From: Clostridia bacterium
GTDB taxonomy: Bacteria; Bacillota; Clostridia; Christensenellales; Aristaeellaceae
Length of the DNA: 15,512 nt
Direction: 5' to 3'
Assembly: GCA_024404275.1 (NCBI GenBank)
Contig: JAKSQG010000025.1
Coordinates: 1-15,512 of the forward strand
This document shows, piece by piece, positions 1 to 7,646 of the stretch. Both the position numbers and the translations under genes were made by a program. A model generated the notes under the pieces. The model had not been told where the DNA came from, did no database searches, and saw only the letters and a program-made list of their open reading frames with translations. Every line of letters starts with the position of its first letter. The stretch's first letter is position 1.

Positions 1-117
1 ATTGTCCATCTGCGGAAAGAAAAAAAGCAGGGGAAGTCGGTCTGCGGCTGCGGCGGCAGCTGCACCCACTGTGCCATGGGCTGCTCCTGCCATAAAACAA
101 ATGACGAAAAAAGATAA
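1..117 (+). CDS. FeoB-associated Cys-rich protein, C-terminal part (partial at window start)
   Basis: Frame 1 is open from the window edge to a TAA at 115-117 and gives 38 residues. They begin with a basic stretch (LRKEKKQGK) and continue into a dense cysteine cluster (CGCGGSCTHCAMGCSCH). This matches the tail of the small FeoB-associated proteins: one N-terminal membrane helix, a short Lys/Arg linker and a Cys-rich cytoplasmic end. The helix would lie upstream of the window. These genes usually sit last in ferrous-iron uptake (feoA-feoB) operons, and the terminator that follows fits an operon end. Known: association with FeoB; biochemical role unsettled. Inferred: an upstream feoB. A longer frame-2 reading across the same bases is low-complexity and rejected. 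Confidence 0.7.
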   Translation: MVHLRKEKKQGKSVCGCGGSCTHCAMGCSCHKTNDEKR

Positions 118-120
118 AAC

Positions 121-160
121 AAAAGGAGCTGTTCCGCTGGGAACAGCTCCCTTTGTTTTT
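121..160. terminator. Bidirectional rho-independent terminator
   Basis: An 11-bp perfect stem (125-135 with 140-150, loop 136-139) is followed by a T-rich run on the plus strand. On the minus strand it is followed by TTTTGTTTT. It can end the feo-type transcript (plus) and the thiT transcript (minus), whose stop codon lies only 9 bases away. Confidence 0.88.
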
Positions 161-168
161 TATACCGA

Positions 169-804
169 TCAGCGGTTCAGGGACAGCTTGTGGGCCAGAT
201 CGCGGATCTGGGGAATGAAGGCCAGCACGACGCAGATGGCGGTGTCGGGAATCAGGTACAGACCGTTGTAGCCCATGGAGTACACGATGGCGGACTGACC
301 GACAGGGGCGTTCTCCGCAAAGAAGATAACACCGGCGGTGATGGCAACGATGGCACGGGCCAAGGCGCCCACGATGCAGCCGACAGGCAGCGCGTACTGC
401 TTGGGCATTTTGCGGCACAGACCGGCCAGACCCATCACGGCAAAGGCCAGCAGGTAATCCATGACGCCTTCCACGGGAGTCAGCATCCAGAAGCCATCCT
501 GCATCCACTGCACGAAACCATAAGCCAAACCGACGAACAGACCGGGGCCGACGCCGTAGGCATAGGCAAACATGAAGATGGGCAGCATGGAAGCAAGAGT
601 GATGGAGCCACCCTGAGGCATCTTGTAGAGGCGGATGTAGGACAGCACGGAGGCCAGGGCGATGGAGATGGCGGCATTGGCCAGCATACGGGCGGTCCAC
701 TTGGTGCGGGAGCCCTTCATGCAGTACAGCACGACGCCAATCACCGCCAGAGCGGCGAGCAGACCCCAAACGGAGGGGAGAATCTTGGCAAACTTAGCAA
801 ACAT
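169..804 (-). CDS. thiT: ThiT, thiamine-specific S component of an ECF transporter
   Basis: This is a 211-residue polytopic membrane protein that binds thiamine for import by an energy-coupling-factor (ECF) transporter. The ThiT signature is clear at residues 61-76 (KMPQGGSITLASMLPI), with the later conserved stretches EGVMDYLLAF (about 112-121) and GYNGLYLIPD (about 178-187). The start has a strong site (AAAGGAGG, 814-821) 9 bases upstream of ATG. Residues 10-28 form an extra hydrophobic helix before the usual ThiT core, so the protein is about 30 residues longer than compact homologues. The ECF energising module (two ATPases and EcfT) is not in the window; it is normally shared and encoded elsewhere. 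The TPP riboswitch upstream independently supports thiamine as the substrate. Confidence 0.93.
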   Translation of the reverse strand: MFAKFAKILPSVWGLLAALAVIGVVLYCMKGSRTKWTARMLANAAISIALASVLSYIRLYKMPQGGSITLASMLPIFMFAYAYGVGPGLFVGLAYGFVQWMQDGFWMLTPVEGVMDYLLAFAVMGLAGLCRKMPKQYALPVGCIVGALARAIVAITAGVIFFAENAPVGQSAIVYSMGYNGLYLIPDTAICVVLAFIPQIRDLAHKLSLNR

Positions 805-844
805 GTAAGTTTACCTCCTTTGTTGAGATCAATTCCAATGGCAT

Positions 845-876
845 GAATAAAGCCGCATTACCATAGGCAATGCGGC
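845..876 (-). terminator. Candidate expression-platform terminator of the thiT riboswitch
   Basis: On the minus strand, 8-bp GC-rich arms (876-869 and 859-852) enclose a 9-base loop and are followed by TTTATTC. It lies between the TPP aptamer and the thiT ribosome binding site, where a riboswitch-controlled attenuator would be. The U tract is short and interrupted, so termination may be modest. Control of translation is possible but the ribosome binding site is about 30 bases away. Confidence 0.6.
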
Positions 877-897
877 ACATCAAAAGCACTTTACTCG

Positions 898-985
898 CAT
901 TCCTACGCCGGTATTACCCGGATCAGGTTTGAGGGTTCGAACCTTGGTTCATCTCAGCCGACTTTTGTCAGCACCCCTTGGAATT
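898..985 (-). promoter_or_regulatory. TPP riboswitch (THI element) upstream of thiT
   Basis: Read on the minus strand, the region has the conserved thi-box blocks in order: GGGGTGC near the 5' end, GCTGAGAT, and ACCTGATCCGGGTAATACC followed by GCGTAGGAAT. The closing stem P1 pairs 984-980 with 903-899 (ATTCC/GGAAT). Thiamine pyrophosphate binding to this class is known to lower expression of thiamine synthesis and uptake genes, which fits the adjacent thiT. The optional P3a region is short here. Confidence 0.96.
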
Positions 986-994
986 GTCGTAATT

Positions 995-1022
995 ATTATA
1001 TCAGAAAACGGCCTGATGTCAA
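995..1022 (-). promoter_or_regulatory. Sigma-A promoter of the thiT riboswitch transcript
   Basis: The minus strand shows a perfect TTGACA (1022-1017), a 16-base spacer and a perfect TATAAT (1000-995). Initiation would be near 988, a few bases before the 5' arm of aptamer stem P1. A full-consensus promoter suggests strong constitutive initiation, with regulation left to the riboswitch. Confidence 0.9.
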
Positions 1023-1043
1023 GGCATTTTGTATAGGAGGCAG

Positions 1044-1079
1044 ATGAAAAGCCCCCCATCGAAGCGGATGGGAGGCTTT
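1044..1079 (-). terminator. Terminator of the opp operon
   Basis: On the minus strand a 13-bp stem (1079-1067 with 1060-1048, one G-U pair, 6-base loop) ends in CTTTTCAT. It starts about 10 bases after the stop codon of the secreted peptidase-like gene and separates that operon from the thiT promoter. Confidence 0.85.
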
Positions 1080-1089
1080 GTGATATCCT

Positions 1090-1818
1090 TTAGTTGAGGG
1101 CGGGGTCGGCGTAGATGATATCATCACGCAGACGGAAAATGGTGGCGCCGCGGGACTTCTGGCAGAAGGCATCCACAAACCAATCGATCTTTTTGTTGGC
1201 GTTGAACTGCACGTAGCCGTAGCGGATGCCGTTTTTGCTTTGACCCTTCATGTTGCTGTCGCACCAGGTGACAGTATCGGTCTTGGGGTCATAATCGGCG
1301 GTGAAGATCATGCTGTGGGCGCCGACGCCGTAGTAGTAGTTGGCGGACATCTGGAAATAATCGCCCTTCTGCGCCTGTTTCATGAATTCCCGGGCCAGCT
1401 TTTGATTTTCCTTTTTGCTGAGCGAGGTATCATAGCGGAAGGTGGCTGCCGCATAGAAGGGGTTGCCGTCCGCGGCACTGATATCCTTCCAAAGGAAGCC
1501 ATAGGAATAGGGTTTGCACTGATCCTTGGGCAGATTGTCGGGAATGACCAAAGGGGTGTTGGGGTATTCCGCCATGCGGTATTTATCACGGTTCTGATTG
1601 AACAGATAGACCGTGAAGTTTTTGCAGACGTAGATATCGCCTGCATAATGAGCGCGCTGGGCTTTGCCCTTCGCGGCGGTATATTTCTGCTCGGCGAGAT
1701 CGATGATATCCTGAATAAACTGATCGCGAGCCGGATAAGCGGTGACTTCTTCCGCCTGTACGGGCAGAAGGGACAGCGCAAGCAGCATCAGCAGCAGGAT
1801 GGAAAGCAGCTTTTTCAT
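1090..1818 (-). CDS. Secreted papain/NlpC-like putative cysteine peptidase, last gene of the opp operon
   Basis: A 242-residue exported protein. Residues 1-22 are a Sec signal peptide (MKK, hydrophobic core, cleavage after VQA) with no lipobox. I do not recognise a named family. The mature part has a Cys-His-Asp spacing typical of papain-like/NlpC folds: Cys65 at the start of a helix (YVCKNFTVYLF), His168 in GAHSMIFTADYDP and Asp187 in TWCDSN. The pattern HSMI...YDP...DSN resembles the two core strands of amidase/CHAP-like enzymes. It follows oppF by 14 bases, and the oppF stop (TGA) lies inside its ribosome binding site (TGAAAGG), so translation is probably coupled. Inferred role: cutting extracellular peptides or cell-wall peptide for the Opp importer. 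Activity is unproven. Confidence 0.6.
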   Translation of the reverse strand: MKKLLSILLLMLLALSLLPVQAEEVTAYPARDQFIQDIIDLAEQKYTAAKGKAQRAHYAGDIYVCKNFTVYLFNQNRDKYRMAEYPNTPLVIPDNLPKDQCKPYSYGFLWKDISAADGNPFYAAATFRYDTSLSKKENQKLAREFMKQAQKGDYFQMSANYYYGVGAHSMIFTADYDPKTDTVTWCDSNMKGQSKNGIRYGYVQFNANKKIDWFVDAFCQKSRGATIFRLRDDIIYADPALN

Positions 1819-1832
1819 GGTGATGGAACCTT

Positions 1833-2753
1833 TCAGCGTGTCCAGGCGGCAAACTCCTCATCGGTGGCAAGCACCTTGTGGGTGCCTTCGGCGGCATGCT
1901 CGGTGCCCTTGGCATAATCAATGCCGCTGGAAGCGTAGTCATAGGTGATGGAGGTGCGGTTCTTTTCAATGCCGGGATTGGGATGGGGAATGGCGGACAA
2001 CAGGGACTTGGTGTAGGGATGGATCGGGTTGGAGAAGATTTCTTCCTTGGTGCCGGATTCCACCATGTAGCCCAGATGCAGCACGCCGATGCGGTCGGAA
2101 ATGTACTTGACCATGCTCAGGTCGTGAGCGATGAACAGGTAGGCACAGCCGGTTTCATCCTGAATATCCTTCATCAGGTTGACCACCTGCGCCTGAATGG
2201 ACACGTCCAGAGCGGAAATGCACTCATCGGCAATGATCAGCTTGGGGTTCATGATGAGGGCACGGGCGATGCCGACGCGCTGACGCTGACCGCCGGAAAA
2301 CTGATGGGGATAACGCTCGGCATGCTCGGGGGAAAGACCGACCTTTTTGAGCAGGTTGCCGATCAGCTCATCGCGTTCCTTTTTGCCGGTGACGCGATGA
2401 TGGATGTCCAGACCTTCGCCGATGATATCCGCCACCTTTTTGCGGGGATTCAGGCTGGCCATGGGATCCTGGAAGATCATCTGCATTTCGGTGCGCAGCA
2501 GGGTACGGGTGCTGTTATCCAGCTTGCCGGTGATGTCGGCGCCGTCAAAGGTGATCTTGCCGCCGGTGGGATTATACAGGCGGATGATGCTGCGGCCGAT
2601 GGTAGTCTTACCGGAGCCGGACTCACCCACCAGGCCGTAGGTTTCACCGGGATAGATCTCAAAGGAGACGCCGTTGACGGCCTTGACCGTAAAGCTGCGG
2701 GAGATGGGAAAGTGCTGTACAAGGTTTTCGACTTTCAGAAGCGGTTCGCTCAT
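1833..2753 (-). CDS. oppF: OppF/AmiF-type oligopeptide ABC transporter ATPase
   Basis: One of two nucleotide-binding subunits of the peptide importer; it hydrolyses ATP at the inner face of the membrane. From the chosen start it is 306 residues with Walker A GESGSGKT (43-50), Q-loop Gln95, signature FSGGQRQR (152-159), Walker B LIIADE (172-177) with DECISALD, and switch His210. The C-terminal part (HPYTKSLLSAIPHPNP and beyond) is the usual OppF/DppF extension. An in-frame ATG at 2780 would place the ribosome binding site (AAGGAGG) inside the coding sequence, so the ATG at 2753 is preferred; it follows the oppD stop with one base between (TAA-T-ATG). It pairs with OppD. Confidence 0.93.
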   Translation of the reverse strand: MSEPLLKVENLVQHFPISRSFTVKAVNGVSFEIYPGETYGLVGESGSGKTTIGRSIIRLYNPTGGKITFDGADITGKLDNSTRTLLRTEMQMIFQDPMASLNPRKKVADIIGEGLDIHHRVTGKKERDELIGNLLKKVGLSPEHAERYPHQFSGGQRQRVGIARALIMNPKLIIADECISALDVSIQAQVVNLMKDIQDETGCAYLFIAHDLSMVKYISDRIGVLHLGYMVESGTKEEIFSNPIHPYTKSLLSAIPHPNPGIEKNRTSITYDYASSGIDYAKGTEHAAEGTHKVLATDEEFAAWTR

Positions 2754-2754
2754 A

Positions 2755-3828
2755 TTACTTTCCGGCCTCCTTTCTGGCACGCATGAGGCGGGCTTTCAGC
2801 TCTGCGGGCATCTCTACCTTGGGGGCATCGGGATGCAGCAGCCAGGTAGCCGCATAATGGGTCTCGGAGATTTTGAACAGCGGGGGAGCCATTTTTTCGT
2901 CGATCTTGAGCGCATAGCGGTTGCGGGCGGCAAAAGCATCGCCGGCAGGCTCATGCAGCAGGTTGGGCGGGCTGCCAGGGATGGAATACAGACGATCGTC
3001 ATCGGTATCCAGATCGGGCATGGCCGACAGAAGACCCCATGTGTAGGGATGGCAGGGCTCGTAGAAAATCTCCTCCACGTTGCCGACCTCAATGATACGG
3101 CCTGCATACATGACGTTGACGTAATCCGCCACCTTGGCGACCACGCCCAGATCGTGCGTGATATAGATGACGGAAAGGTTCATCTTCTTCTGGATATCCT
3201 TGATGAGCTCCAGAATCTTGGCCTGAATGGTCACATCCAGGGCAGTAGTGGGTTCATCGCAGATGAGGATATCGGGATCGGCAGACAGAGCGATGGCGAT
3301 GACGACTCTCTGACGCATACCGCCGGACAGCTGATGCGGATAGTTATTGAAACGCTTTTCGGCATCGGTGATGCCGACCAGCTGCAGCAGCTCCAGCGCG
3401 CGGGCGCGGGCGGCTTCCTTGCTCTTGTGCTGATGCAGGATCATGCCTTCCATGATCTGCTTGCCGATGGTCATGGTGGGGTCAAGGCTGGTCATCGGGT
3501 CCTGGAAGACCATGGCCAGACGCTGACCGTTGTAGCTTGTACGCAGCTCTTTTTTGGTGAGCTTCAGCAGGTCAACGGTCTTTTCAACATCGTTTTCGGT
3601 GTAAGTGTAGAGAATCTCACCGCTGTTGACGGTGGCGTTGGAATCCAGCAGACCGACGGCAGCCTTCATGGTAACAGACTTACCGGAGCCGGACTCACCC
3701 ACGATGGCGACAGTCTCGCCCTTTTGAAGGTCCAGATTGACGCCGCGGATGGCATGCACGCTGCCGGCGTTGGTGCGGAAGGAGATATCCAGATTTTTGA
3801 TCTGAAGAATGGTGGCGTTTTGCTGCAT
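2755..3828 (-). CDS. oppD: OppD/AmiE-type oligopeptide ABC transporter ATPase
   Basis: The second ATPase of the importer, 357 residues. Walker A GESGSGKS (44-51), Q-loop Gln109, signature LSGGMRQR (167-174), Walker B ILICDEP (187-193) and switch His225 are all present. The C-terminus reads GDAFAARNRYALKID...THYAATWLLHP. This is the Ami-type variant in which the four cysteines that bind an iron-sulfur cluster in many DppD/OppD proteins are replaced. The ribosome binding site (AAGGAGGG) overlaps the region just after the oppC stop, 15 bases upstream, so the genes are tightly linked. Confidence 0.93.
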   Translation of the reverse strand: MQQNATILQIKNLDISFRTNAGSVHAIRGVNLDLQKGETVAIVGESGSGKSVTMKAAVGLLDSNATVNSGEILYTYTENDVEKTVDLLKLTKKELRTSYNGQRLAMVFQDPMTSLDPTMTIGKQIMEGMILHQHKSKEAARARALELLQLVGITDAEKRFNNYPHQLSGGMRQRVVIAIALSADPDILICDEPTTALDVTIQAKILELIKDIQKKMNLSVIYITHDLGVVAKVADYVNVMYAGRIIEVGNVEEIFYEPCHPYTWGLLSAMPDLDTDDDRLYSIPGSPPNLLHEPAGDAFAARNRYALKIDEKMAPPLFKISETHYAATWLLHPDAPKVEMPAELKARLMRARKEAGK

Positions 3829-3843
3829 TTTCTCTCTCCCTCC

Positions 3844-4869
3844 TTACATATCTTCCAGCTTGGGAGCCAGCGCTTCACGCAGACCGTCGCCAATGAAGTT
3901 GAAGCCCAGCATCAGCAGCGCCAGCACGATAATGGGCGGAATGATCTGATAAGTCAGGGTGGTGATGTTGTTGAAACCATCCGAGATCAAGGTACCGATG
4001 GAGCACTCCGGCGGTACGATACCGACGCCGACGAAGCTCAGGAAAGCTTCGGTGAAGATGGCGGTGGGGATGGAGAACATGACCTGCGTGATGATGGGTC
4101 CGATGGTGTTGGGCAGGATCTCCTTGAAGATGATGTGACCGTTGCGGGCACCAAGGGTGCGGCTGGCCAAAACATATTCCTGCTCCTTCATTTTGAGCAT
4201 TTCGGCACGGGCGATCTTGCTCATACCGATCCATTCGGTCAGCAGCAGCGCCACGATGACCAGGCTGATGCCCTTGGCCATAAAGATGGCGAGTACTGAC
4301 ACGATGACAAGGCGCGGGATACTGTTGGCGATCTCAACGATTCGCTGCATGATATTATCTGTCATGCCGCCGAAATACCCCGATATCAGGCCGTAACTCA
4401 TACCGATGATCATATCAATGATGATGGTGACAAAGGCAATGAGCAGGGAGACGCGGGCACCGTGCCAGACGCGGGTCCACAGGTCACGACCATTATCGTC
4501 GGTACCGAAGATGAGCGTCAGGTCGGAGAAGATATCATCGTACTTTTCGCCGGTGACCATCTCATGAATGGCGGGAACACGCGGCGGGATACCGATGGCT
4601 TTTTTCATTTTTCCCTTCTCGTTGGGCGCTTTGACGGAGATGTCATACTGATAGCCGGAAAGCATGGGGGCAAAGACAGCCAGCAGGATCATCATGGCAA
4701 CGATCACAAGACCGACGACCGCACGGCGGTTGCGGAAGAAATGGATGGCAACGCCCTTCCAGTAGCTCTGGGAGGCGAAGTTTTTATCGGTGTTGATATC
4801 GCGCTGCTCCAGCAGTTCGAAATCTTCCTTGACGGGAGTGTATTCGTTTTTGACGGAAATATCGCTCAT
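3844..4869 (-). CDS. oppC: OppC-type peptide transporter permease
   Basis: A 341-residue inner-membrane permease. After a cytoplasmic N-terminal tail of about 45 residues comes the first membrane helix (AVVGLVIVAMMILLAVFAPM), then a long external loop carrying FGTDDNGRDLWTRVWHGARVSL, a hallmark of OppC/DppC. The core helices follow, with the EAA coupling loop at EQEYVLASRTLGARNGHIIFKE. The ATG at 4869-4867 overlaps the oppB stop by one base (TGATG) and has GGGAGG upstream, so it is chosen over the TTG one codon earlier. With OppB it forms the membrane channel. Confidence 0.93.
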   Translation of the reverse strand: MSDISVKNEYTPVKEDFELLEQRDINTDKNFASQSYWKGVAIHFFRNRRAVVGLVIVAMMILLAVFAPMLSGYQYDISVKAPNEKGKMKKAIGIPPRVPAIHEMVTGEKYDDIFSDLTLIFGTDDNGRDLWTRVWHGARVSLLIAFVTIIIDMIIGMSYGLISGYFGGMTDNIMQRIVEIANSIPRLVIVSVLAIFMAKGISLVIVALLLTEWIGMSKIARAEMLKMKEQEYVLASRTLGARNGHIIFKEILPNTIGPIITQVMFSIPTAIFTEAFLSFVGVGIVPPECSIGTLISDGFNNITTLTYQIIPPIIVLALLMLGFNFIGDGLREALAPKLEDM

Positions 4870-5816
4870 CAACGGGCACCTCCCTTCGCAGAAACACGGA
4901 TGCGCGGATCGAGCACACCGTAGAGGATATCAACCACCAGCATGACGCCGATGTACAGCGAGGAATACAGAATGCCAAGCGCCAGCACGTAGTTGTAGTC
5001 AACGGCTTCGCCGGCAATGGAGTCGACCATCAGCTTGCCGATACCGTTGATGCCGTAGATCTTTTCAACCACCAGCGCGCCGGTGAGCAGATCGACAATG
5101 AGGGGAGCAAGCACGGTGACGATGGGGATGAGGGCGTTGCGCAGCACATGACGGCGGATCAGCTGATTGCCGAACAGACCCTTCGACTCCGCCAGACGCA
5201 CATAATCGCTGTCGATGACCTCGATCATCTCGTTGCGGGTAAAGCGCGCGATGGTGGACATGGTGAACAGGCTCAGGCTGATGACGGGGATGATGGAGGA
5301 ACGCAGGAACTGCTTGGCGTCAAAGAAATACGGAAGCAGCGGCATCTGATAGGCGAAGTTGTACTGCAAAAAGATCATGAACACATAGCTGGGAACACAG
5401 ACACCCAGAATGGAAAAGACCGTGCAGAAAGCATCCAGGAATTTGCCGCGGTTCAGCGCTGCGCAGATGCCCAGCAGCAGACCGACGAGGGAGCCGATCA
5501 CGACCGCGATGCCGCCGATGCGGAAGGAGTTGTTGATACAGGTACCCAGCACCGAGTTGATGGGGGCACCGTAGTACAGCGAGGTACCCTTGCCGAAATC
5601 ACCCTGGGCGAGGTTGGCCATATAGCGGCCGAACTGCACCAGAATGGGATCATCCAGACCCATTTCGGCGCGCTTCAGCGCAATAGCGGTATCGTTCATA
5701 CGCTCGGAGGGGAAGGGATTGCCCGGCATGATGCGAACCAGCGTAAACAGCAGGAATACGATGATCAGCAGCGTCAGTGCCGCAAGACCCACTCTTTTGA
5801 GGATGTACTTTGTCAT
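4869..5816 (-). CDS. oppB: OppB-type peptide transporter permease
   Basis: A 315-residue permease beginning MTKYILKRVG, the usual OppB/DppB opening, followed by the first helix and the conserved VRIMPGNPF. The EAA coupling loop is at DYVRLAESKGLFGNQLIRRHVLRNALIP, and the C-terminal end DILYGVLDPRIRV is typical. Start choice is uncertain. The ATG at 5825 lies only 3 bases after AAAGGG, while the ATG at 5816 is 12 bases after it and matches the family N-terminus. An ATG at 5861 would add non-conserved residues and would initiate inside a hairpin. It is downstream of oppA but separated from it by two stable hairpins. Confidence 0.9.
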   Translation of the reverse strand: MTKYILKRVGLAALTLLIIVFLLFTLVRIMPGNPFPSERMNDTAIALKRAEMGLDDPILVQFGRYMANLAQGDFGKGTSLYYGAPINSVLGTCINNSFRIGGIAVVIGSLVGLLLGICAALNRGKFLDAFCTVFSILGVCVPSYVFMIFLQYNFAYQMPLLPYFFDAKQFLRSSIIPVISLSLFTMSTIARFTRNEMIEVIDSDYVRLAESKGLFGNQLIRRHVLRNALIPIVTVLAPLIVDLLTGALVVEKIYGINGIGKLMVDSIAGEAVDYNYVLALGILYSSLYIGVMLVVDILYGVLDPRIRVSAKGGAR

Positions 5817-5857
5817 AGCTTGCATTAACCCTTTGCTTTCACTTGAGGCAGACCGCC

Positions 5858-5891
5858 TCATTTATGCGTCGGCATCCCGGCGCATAAATGA
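5858..5891 (-). other. Stem-loop in the oppA-oppB spacer (proximal to oppB)
   Basis: An 11-bp perfect stem pairs 5891-5881 with 5868-5858 around a 12-base loop. It lies in the mRNA between oppA and oppB, about 40 bases before the oppB start. No U tract follows on the minus strand. It may protect or stabilise RNA ends rather than terminate. Confidence 0.6.
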
Positions 5892-5908
5892 AACGATAAA
5901 CTGGAACA

Positions 5909-5938
5909 GCAGAGCGGCCTGTTTTCAGGCCGCTCTGC
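5909..5938 (-). other. Very stable GC-rich stem-loop just after oppA
   Basis: A 13-bp perfect stem (5938-5926 with 5921-5909) caps a four-base loop, 27 bases after the oppA stop. The bases after it on the minus strand are TGTTCCAGTTTATCG, so there is no proper U tract. Such hairpins after binding-protein genes commonly block 3' exonucleases or cause partial termination, giving much more binding protein than permease. Here that role is inferred from position. Confidence 0.75.
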
Positions 5939-5964
5939 CTATCCTTGATGACGTCGAAGAAGAA

Positions 5965-7617
5965 TTACTTCTTGACGGCGTTCTTGTACACGCGGTTCAG
6001 AGCCACGGGATGATACTCGATGCCCTCAACACCGTCGACCACCAGCTTGGCGTTGGCCTTGGTGTACAGAGGAGCGATAACGGCATCTTCCAGAACGAGT
6101 CTCTCGGCCTCGTACATGGCAGCCCAGCGGGCGTCATAGTCGCTGATGTAGGCACCGGTGGTGCAGTCGGCGATGATGGCGTCATATTCGGCGTTGGACC
6201 AGAAACCGTAGTTGTTGGAGTTGTCGGTGATCCACATGCCCAGGTAGGTCATGGGGTCGGCGTAGTCAGGTCCCCAACGGGTCAGACCGATATCGAAGTT
6301 GTCGTTCTGCATCTTGTCCAGACGCTCGGCCTTGGTCATGGGAGCCAGCTTGATCTCGATGCCGGGCAGGACTTCCTCAACGGATTCCTTGATGGCCTGG
6401 GCAACCTTGATGATTTCCTCACCGGAGTTGTTTTCGAAGACCATGGTGAAGGAGAACTCGCTCACACCCAGCTCTTCGCAAGCCTTCTCGAAGTATTCCT
6501 GAGCCTTGTCCTCATCGTAATCGCACAGATCCTTGAACATCTCCTGATCGGCGGAGAAGTCCTCACCGGTGGTGCTGCTGGCAGCGAACTGGGGAGGAAC
6601 GGCGGTGAAGGTGGGGATGGAGCCATCCATCACGAAGTCTTCAACGAAGGATTCGCGATCCAGGCAGTAGCTGATGGCGCGGCGCAGGTTGGTGTTGGCC
6701 AGCATGCCGCCCTGGGCGTTCTTCTCGGTCTGGCTGAAGGACAGGTACCACAGATAGCCGGCACCGGTGACGTTCAGCTTGGAAGACAGGGAAGCATCCT
6801 TTTCGGCGGCAGCAACCTGGTTACCGCTGATGATGACCAGATCCAGCTGACCGGCCTTGAAGGCGGACAGAGCGTTATCGGAAGAGGTAACGACCTGATA
6901 ATGCAGACCGGGCAGCTGCACACGGGCGGCATCCCAGTAGCCTTCGTTCTTCTTCAGGCTGAAGGAGGCAGCACCGGGGGTGTACTCTTCCAGGATGAAG
7001 GCACCGTTGGACAGGAAGGTGTCGGGGCCGGTGGCGTAGGCACCATCTTCCAGGGAGGTGTAGAAAGCTTCATTGATGGGGTAGAAGGTGGGGAAGTACA
7101 TCAGAGCGGGGAAGAAGGAAACGGGAACTTCCAGCTCGACCACCAGGGTCTTGGCATCGGGAGCAGACACGCCCAGGGTGGCGGGATCGGCACCTTCGTA
7201 CAGGATGCTGTCGGCGTTCTTCACGCAGCCAACGGAGGTATCAAACATGAAAGCGTACTCGCCGTTCAGTTCGCAGATGCGGCGCCAGGCGAACACGAAG
7301 TCATTGGCGGTGACAGGGGTGCCGTTGGCCCACTGGGCATCACGCAGGTGGAAGGTGTAGGTCTTGCCGTCTTCGGACAGGTCGTAGGATTCGGCAATGG
7401 CGGGGATGGCAGCGCCGGAGGCGTCCATCTGCATCAGACCATCGATACAGTCGGCGATGACTTCGAAGGAGTCACCATCGGTGGCCAGGTGGGTGTCCAG
7501 AGACATGACGTTCGTGCCGAGCATGACGGACAGGTAACCGTCATCAGCAGCCAGAGCGCCGCCGAAAACGGACAGAACCATCATCATGACCAGAGCGAAA
7601 GCAATCAGTTTCTTCAT
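5965..7617 (-). CDS. oppA: OppA-type oligopeptide-binding protein (SBP family 5)
   Basis: A 550-residue extracytoplasmic binding protein that captures peptides and delivers them to OppBC. Residues 1-23 are a signal peptide ending GGALA. No cysteine follows, so the lipoprotein anchor usual in Gram-positive binding proteins is missing. Family hallmarks are AIAESYDLSEDGKTYTFHLR with WANGTPVTANDFVFAWRR (about 75-115), LRRAISYCLDRESF in the middle and DIGLTRWGPDYADPMTYL near the C-terminus. The start has AAAGGAAG upstream. First gene of the operon oppA-B-C-D-F-peptidase. Peptide specificity cannot be read from the sequence. Confidence 0.94.
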   Translation of the reverse strand: MKKLIAFALVMMMVLSVFGGALAADDGYLSVMLGTNVMSLDTHLATDGDSFEVIADCIDGLMQMDASGAAIPAIAESYDLSEDGKTYTFHLRDAQWANGTPVTANDFVFAWRRICELNGEYAFMFDTSVGCVKNADSILYEGADPATLGVSAPDAKTLVVELEVPVSFFPALMYFPTFYPINEAFYTSLEDGAYATGPDTFLSNGAFILEEYTPGAASFSLKKNEGYWDAARVQLPGLHYQVVTSSDNALSAFKAGQLDLVIISGNQVAAAEKDASLSSKLNVTGAGYLWYLSFSQTEKNAQGGMLANTNLRRAISYCLDRESFVEDFVMDGSIPTFTAVPPQFAASSTTGEDFSADQEMFKDLCDYDEDKAQEYFEKACEELGVSEFSFTMVFENNSGEEIIKVAQAIKESVEEVLPGIEIKLAPMTKAERLDKMQNDNFDIGLTRWGPDYADPMTYLGMWITDNSNNYGFWSNAEYDAIIADCTTGAYISDYDARWAAMYEAERLVLEDAVIAPLYTKANAKLVVDGVEGIEYHPVALNRVYKNAVKK

Positions 7618-7646
7618 GGGTTGTTCTTCCTTTCAAAATAGTTTGC

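Noticed and set aside
2..271. An 89-codon frame-2 ORF at the window start
   Set aside because: Frame 1 gives the recognisable Cys-rich tail with a stop before the terminator. The frame-2 product is an Ala run that reads through the terminator into thiT.
2674..4299. A 541-codon plus-strand open frame opposite oppD and oppC
   Set aside because: Antisense shadow of well-recognised ABC transporter genes; no motif of its own.
5644..7641. A 665-codon plus-strand open frame opposite oppA
   Set aside because: It is the mirror of oppA codon usage (GVG/GDG-type low complexity), while oppA has a signal peptide and family motifs.
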